Shown here: piece after piece, positions 62,583 to 64,000 of the stretch
Layout of the letters: each line of letters opens with the position of its first letter
Numbering within the stretch: position 1 is the stretch's first letter
NCBI RefSeq assembly: GCF_021887715.1
Contig: NZ_JAIQXX010000007.1
Coordinates: 96,942 to 160,941, forward strand
From: Winogradskyella immobilis
GTDB taxonomy: Bacteria; Bacteroidota; Bacteroidia; Flavobacteriales; Flavobacteriaceae
Reading direction: 5' to 3'
DNA: 64,000 bases
Notes under the pieces: generated by a model
The model's input: the letters and a program-made list of their open reading frames with translations, nothing else
Databases searched by the model: none
What the model was told of the DNA's origin: nothing
Made by a program: the position numbers and the translations under genes

Positions 62583-63188
62583 ATGATTTTAAAGCTCAAA
62601 ACCAAAATTGAAAAAATACTGCAAATGCCAGTTGAGGATTGCGACCTGTATTTTAGCAATAGCAAAGTTCCTTTGAAAATACCTGCGAAAGAATGTTTTC
62701 TTAAAGAAGGACAGATTTGCAAAAAAATGGCATTTATTGAGAAAGGAGAATTGAGAATGTTCTACATTACCGAAGAAGGAAAGGAAATTAATGTGGAATT
62801 TTTCTTTGAAAATGATTTTGTCGCCTCTTATCAAAGTTTTTTACGTCAAACTAAAAGCAAATATTACATTCAAGCAATTTCGGATTGTGAACTCGTAACC
62901 ATATCTCATAAAACTCTTCAAAATGCTTATGCAAATTCACCATATTGGCAAAGGTTTGGCAGAATCGTTGCAGAAAGGGTTTTCACTTTAGCCGAACAAA
63001 GAACAGAAGGTTTTTTATTCTACAATGCAGAAGAACGATATTTGAATCTTTTGAGAAATAGACCAATTATATTTAAAAAAATACCTCTTTATCATATTGC
63101 ATCCTATTTGGGAATTGAACCAGAAAGTTTAAGCCGATTGAGAAAAAAATTGACAAAAAAGGTCGAACTTAACATAGGTCAAGAATAA
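62583..63188 (+). CDS. Crp/Fnr family transcriptional regulator
   Basis: 201 residues. An N-terminal cyclic-nucleotide-binding-type beta roll (about 25-120: CKKMAFIEKGELRMFYITEE, FFFENDFVASYQSF) leads to a long helix and a C-terminal winged helix (IASYLGIEPESLSRLRKKL). No Fnr-type cysteine cluster is seen, so it is not an oxygen sensor of that type. The DinB gene follows 46 bp later, and the pair is bounded by inverted repeats. The regulator probably controls the DinB gene or itself; inference. Confidence 0.88.
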   Translation: MILKLKTKIEKILQMPVEDCDLYFSNSKVPLKIPAKECFLKEGQICKKMAFIEKGELRMFYITEEGKEINVEFFFENDFVASYQSFLRQTKSKYYIQAISDCELVTISHKTLQNAYANSPYWQRFGRIVAERVFTLAEQRTEGFLFYNAEERYLNLLRNRPIIFKKIPLYHIASYLGIEPESLSRLRKKLTKKVELNIGQE

Positions 63189-63234
63189 AGGCAAGTTCCA
63201 TTTCTAATTTTGTAACAAACAAAACAGAATTATA

Positions 63235-63873
63235 ATGGAAACAAAAGAATTATTTGAAAAATTGAATGGAACATTTTCCAAATTAATAAACGAAATTAGC
63301 AATGTGGAAAACAATATTTTTTTCCGCAAAGAAAAATCAGAAAAATGGAGTATTGCAGAGGAAATACAACATCTATCCTTATCAATTTTGCCAATTAACA
63401 ATTTGCTATCACAACCAAAACTTGTAATTGAAAGATGGGGACATTCCAATAGAAAGTCAAGAAATATGGAATTATTTTTAAACGATTACGAAAAGGCAAC
63501 ATTAGGACAGGAATGGAAAGCGTTTCCGCCATTTGTACCAAAAACAGAAAGTGAAAGTCCAAATTATGCTGAGCTTCATTACACAAGCAACCAAAATAAA
63601 ATTGATGATTTTTACAATTTAACTGGTAAGCAAATCGAATTGGTAAGAGATAGATTTCAGATTGCTAGTTCAGCAAAGAAAAATGACATTATTAAAACAC
63701 TTAAAGAACAGTCAAGTATTTTGCTTACACTTTCAAAAAAAATGAACGATGATCAAATGGACGATATTCAAATACCATTGCCATATATTGGCTTGGTAAC
63801 TTTTAGAGAAATCTTGTATTTTACTCTAAACCATACAGAGCATCATTTTAATTCAGTCAAAAAATTATCTTAA
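63235..63873 (+). CDS. DinB family protein
   Basis: 212 residues, all-helical. DinB/YfiT-like proteins form a four-helix bundle with three metal-binding His. Here the first lies in EEIQHLSLS (about 45) and the others in LNHTEHHFNSVKKL near the C-terminus. Members act on thiol substrates in some Gram-positives, but for this branch the substrate is unknown. It is paired with the upstream Crp/Fnr regulator. Confidence 0.82.
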   Translation: METKELFEKLNGTFSKLINEISNVENNIFFRKEKSEKWSIAEEIQHLSLSILPINNLLSQPKLVIERWGHSNRKSRNMELFLNDYEKATLGQEWKAFPPFVPKTESESPNYAELHYTSNQNKIDDFYNLTGKQIELVRDRFQIASSAKKNDIIKTLKEQSSILLTLSKKMNDDQMDDIQIPLPYIGLVTFREILYFTLNHTEHHFNSVKKLS

Positions 63874-63897
63874 CAAGAAAACATCTGAATGTAAAAA

Positions 63898-63914
63898 GGC
63901 CAGCATACAACAAA
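63898..63914 (-). repeat. Right inverted repeat of the Crp/DinB unit
   Basis: GGC, 2 nt, GCATACAACAAA, the reverse complement of 62535-62551. It starts 25 bp after the DinB stop. Confidence 0.6.
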
Positions 63915-63936
63915 GAACTGAGTTAAAAAACAAGCA

Positions 63937-64000
63937 TTATTGAGCTAATTTTGAAACAAAATTTTCATCATAAGGCAATCCACTTTTTGCTATTGCAAAA
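63937..64000 (-). CDS. C-terminal end of a gene running off the window
   Basis: On the minus strand a frame enters from the right edge and ends at a TAA (63937-63939), giving AIAKSGLPYDENFVSKLAQ. This protein-like end is not enough to name a family. Confidence 0.4.
   Translation of the reverse strand, partial: FAIAKSGLPYDENFVSKLAQ

Overview
The window looks like a chromosomal segment of a Flavobacteriaceae bacterium (phylum Bacteroidota), probably marine. The support is low G+C, type IX secretion markers (a PorP/SprF protein beside a gliding-motility C-terminal-domain protease), GLPGLI and TonB-receptor genes, flavobacterial DUF families, a predicted ornithine-lipid synthase of OlsF type, and Bacteroidota-type promoters (TAnnTTTG at -7) before many genes. 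I do not assign a genus. One tRNA gene is present; there is no rRNA, CRISPR array or complete insertion sequence.

Layout. 1-5.6 kb: partial DUF547 protein, DUF3109, MarC, S41 protease, dCMP deaminase-like enzyme, HupE/UreJ, DUF1801 and VOC proteins. 5.7-11.9 kb: two minus-strand genes sharing an NTF2-like domain (one frameshifted) lie divergent from two tandem alpha/beta-hydrolase lipoproteins and a LytS/LytR two-component pair. 12-14.6 kb: tRNA-Leu, prs, rplY (L25), pth. 15.4-17.2 kb: an unknown gene plus an XRE/ImmA metallopeptidase gene, each preceded by an oppositely oriented copy of the same 19-bp sequence. 17.2-21.8 kb: PorP/SprF protein and a 1,228-residue T9SS metallopeptidase. 21.9-30.9 kb: ribF, HTTM protein, serS, TPR protein, DUF4286, rsmA, mgtE, cupin.

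31-43 kb: a D-2-hydroxyacid dehydrogenase gene carrying an in-frame palindromic repeat and ending inside another repeat; LuxR-type regulator and DUF4199; small stress-type proteins including two LEA-like ones; a short arsenic-type operon without a pump gene; OlsF-like acyltransferase; aspartate kinase; GNAT; fructose-1,6-bisphosphatase. 43-47 kb: lipoprotein and DUF6705 genes and a large lipoprotein gene broken by a 2-nt change in a (GA)4 tract. 47-55.4 kb: TerB, mfd, EamA transporter, TlpA-like thioredoxin, a lipoprotein, gpsA.

55.4-60.4 kb is the most unusual region. A 14-bp x 6 tandem repeat lies upstream of three tandem paralogous genes for small secreted proteins with two conserved cysteines. 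A predicted terminator follows, then a GLPGLI-family gene and a large TonB-receptor-like outer-membrane protein. This may be an undescribed peptide/outer-membrane system. 60.4-64 kb: unknown conserved protein, M28 peptidase, a Crp/Fnr + DinB gene pair bounded by 12-bp inverted repeats, and the 3' end of another gene at the edge.

Small palindromic repeats of several families are scattered through the window. Several lie inside or at the ends of coding sequences and appear to have altered gene boundaries.
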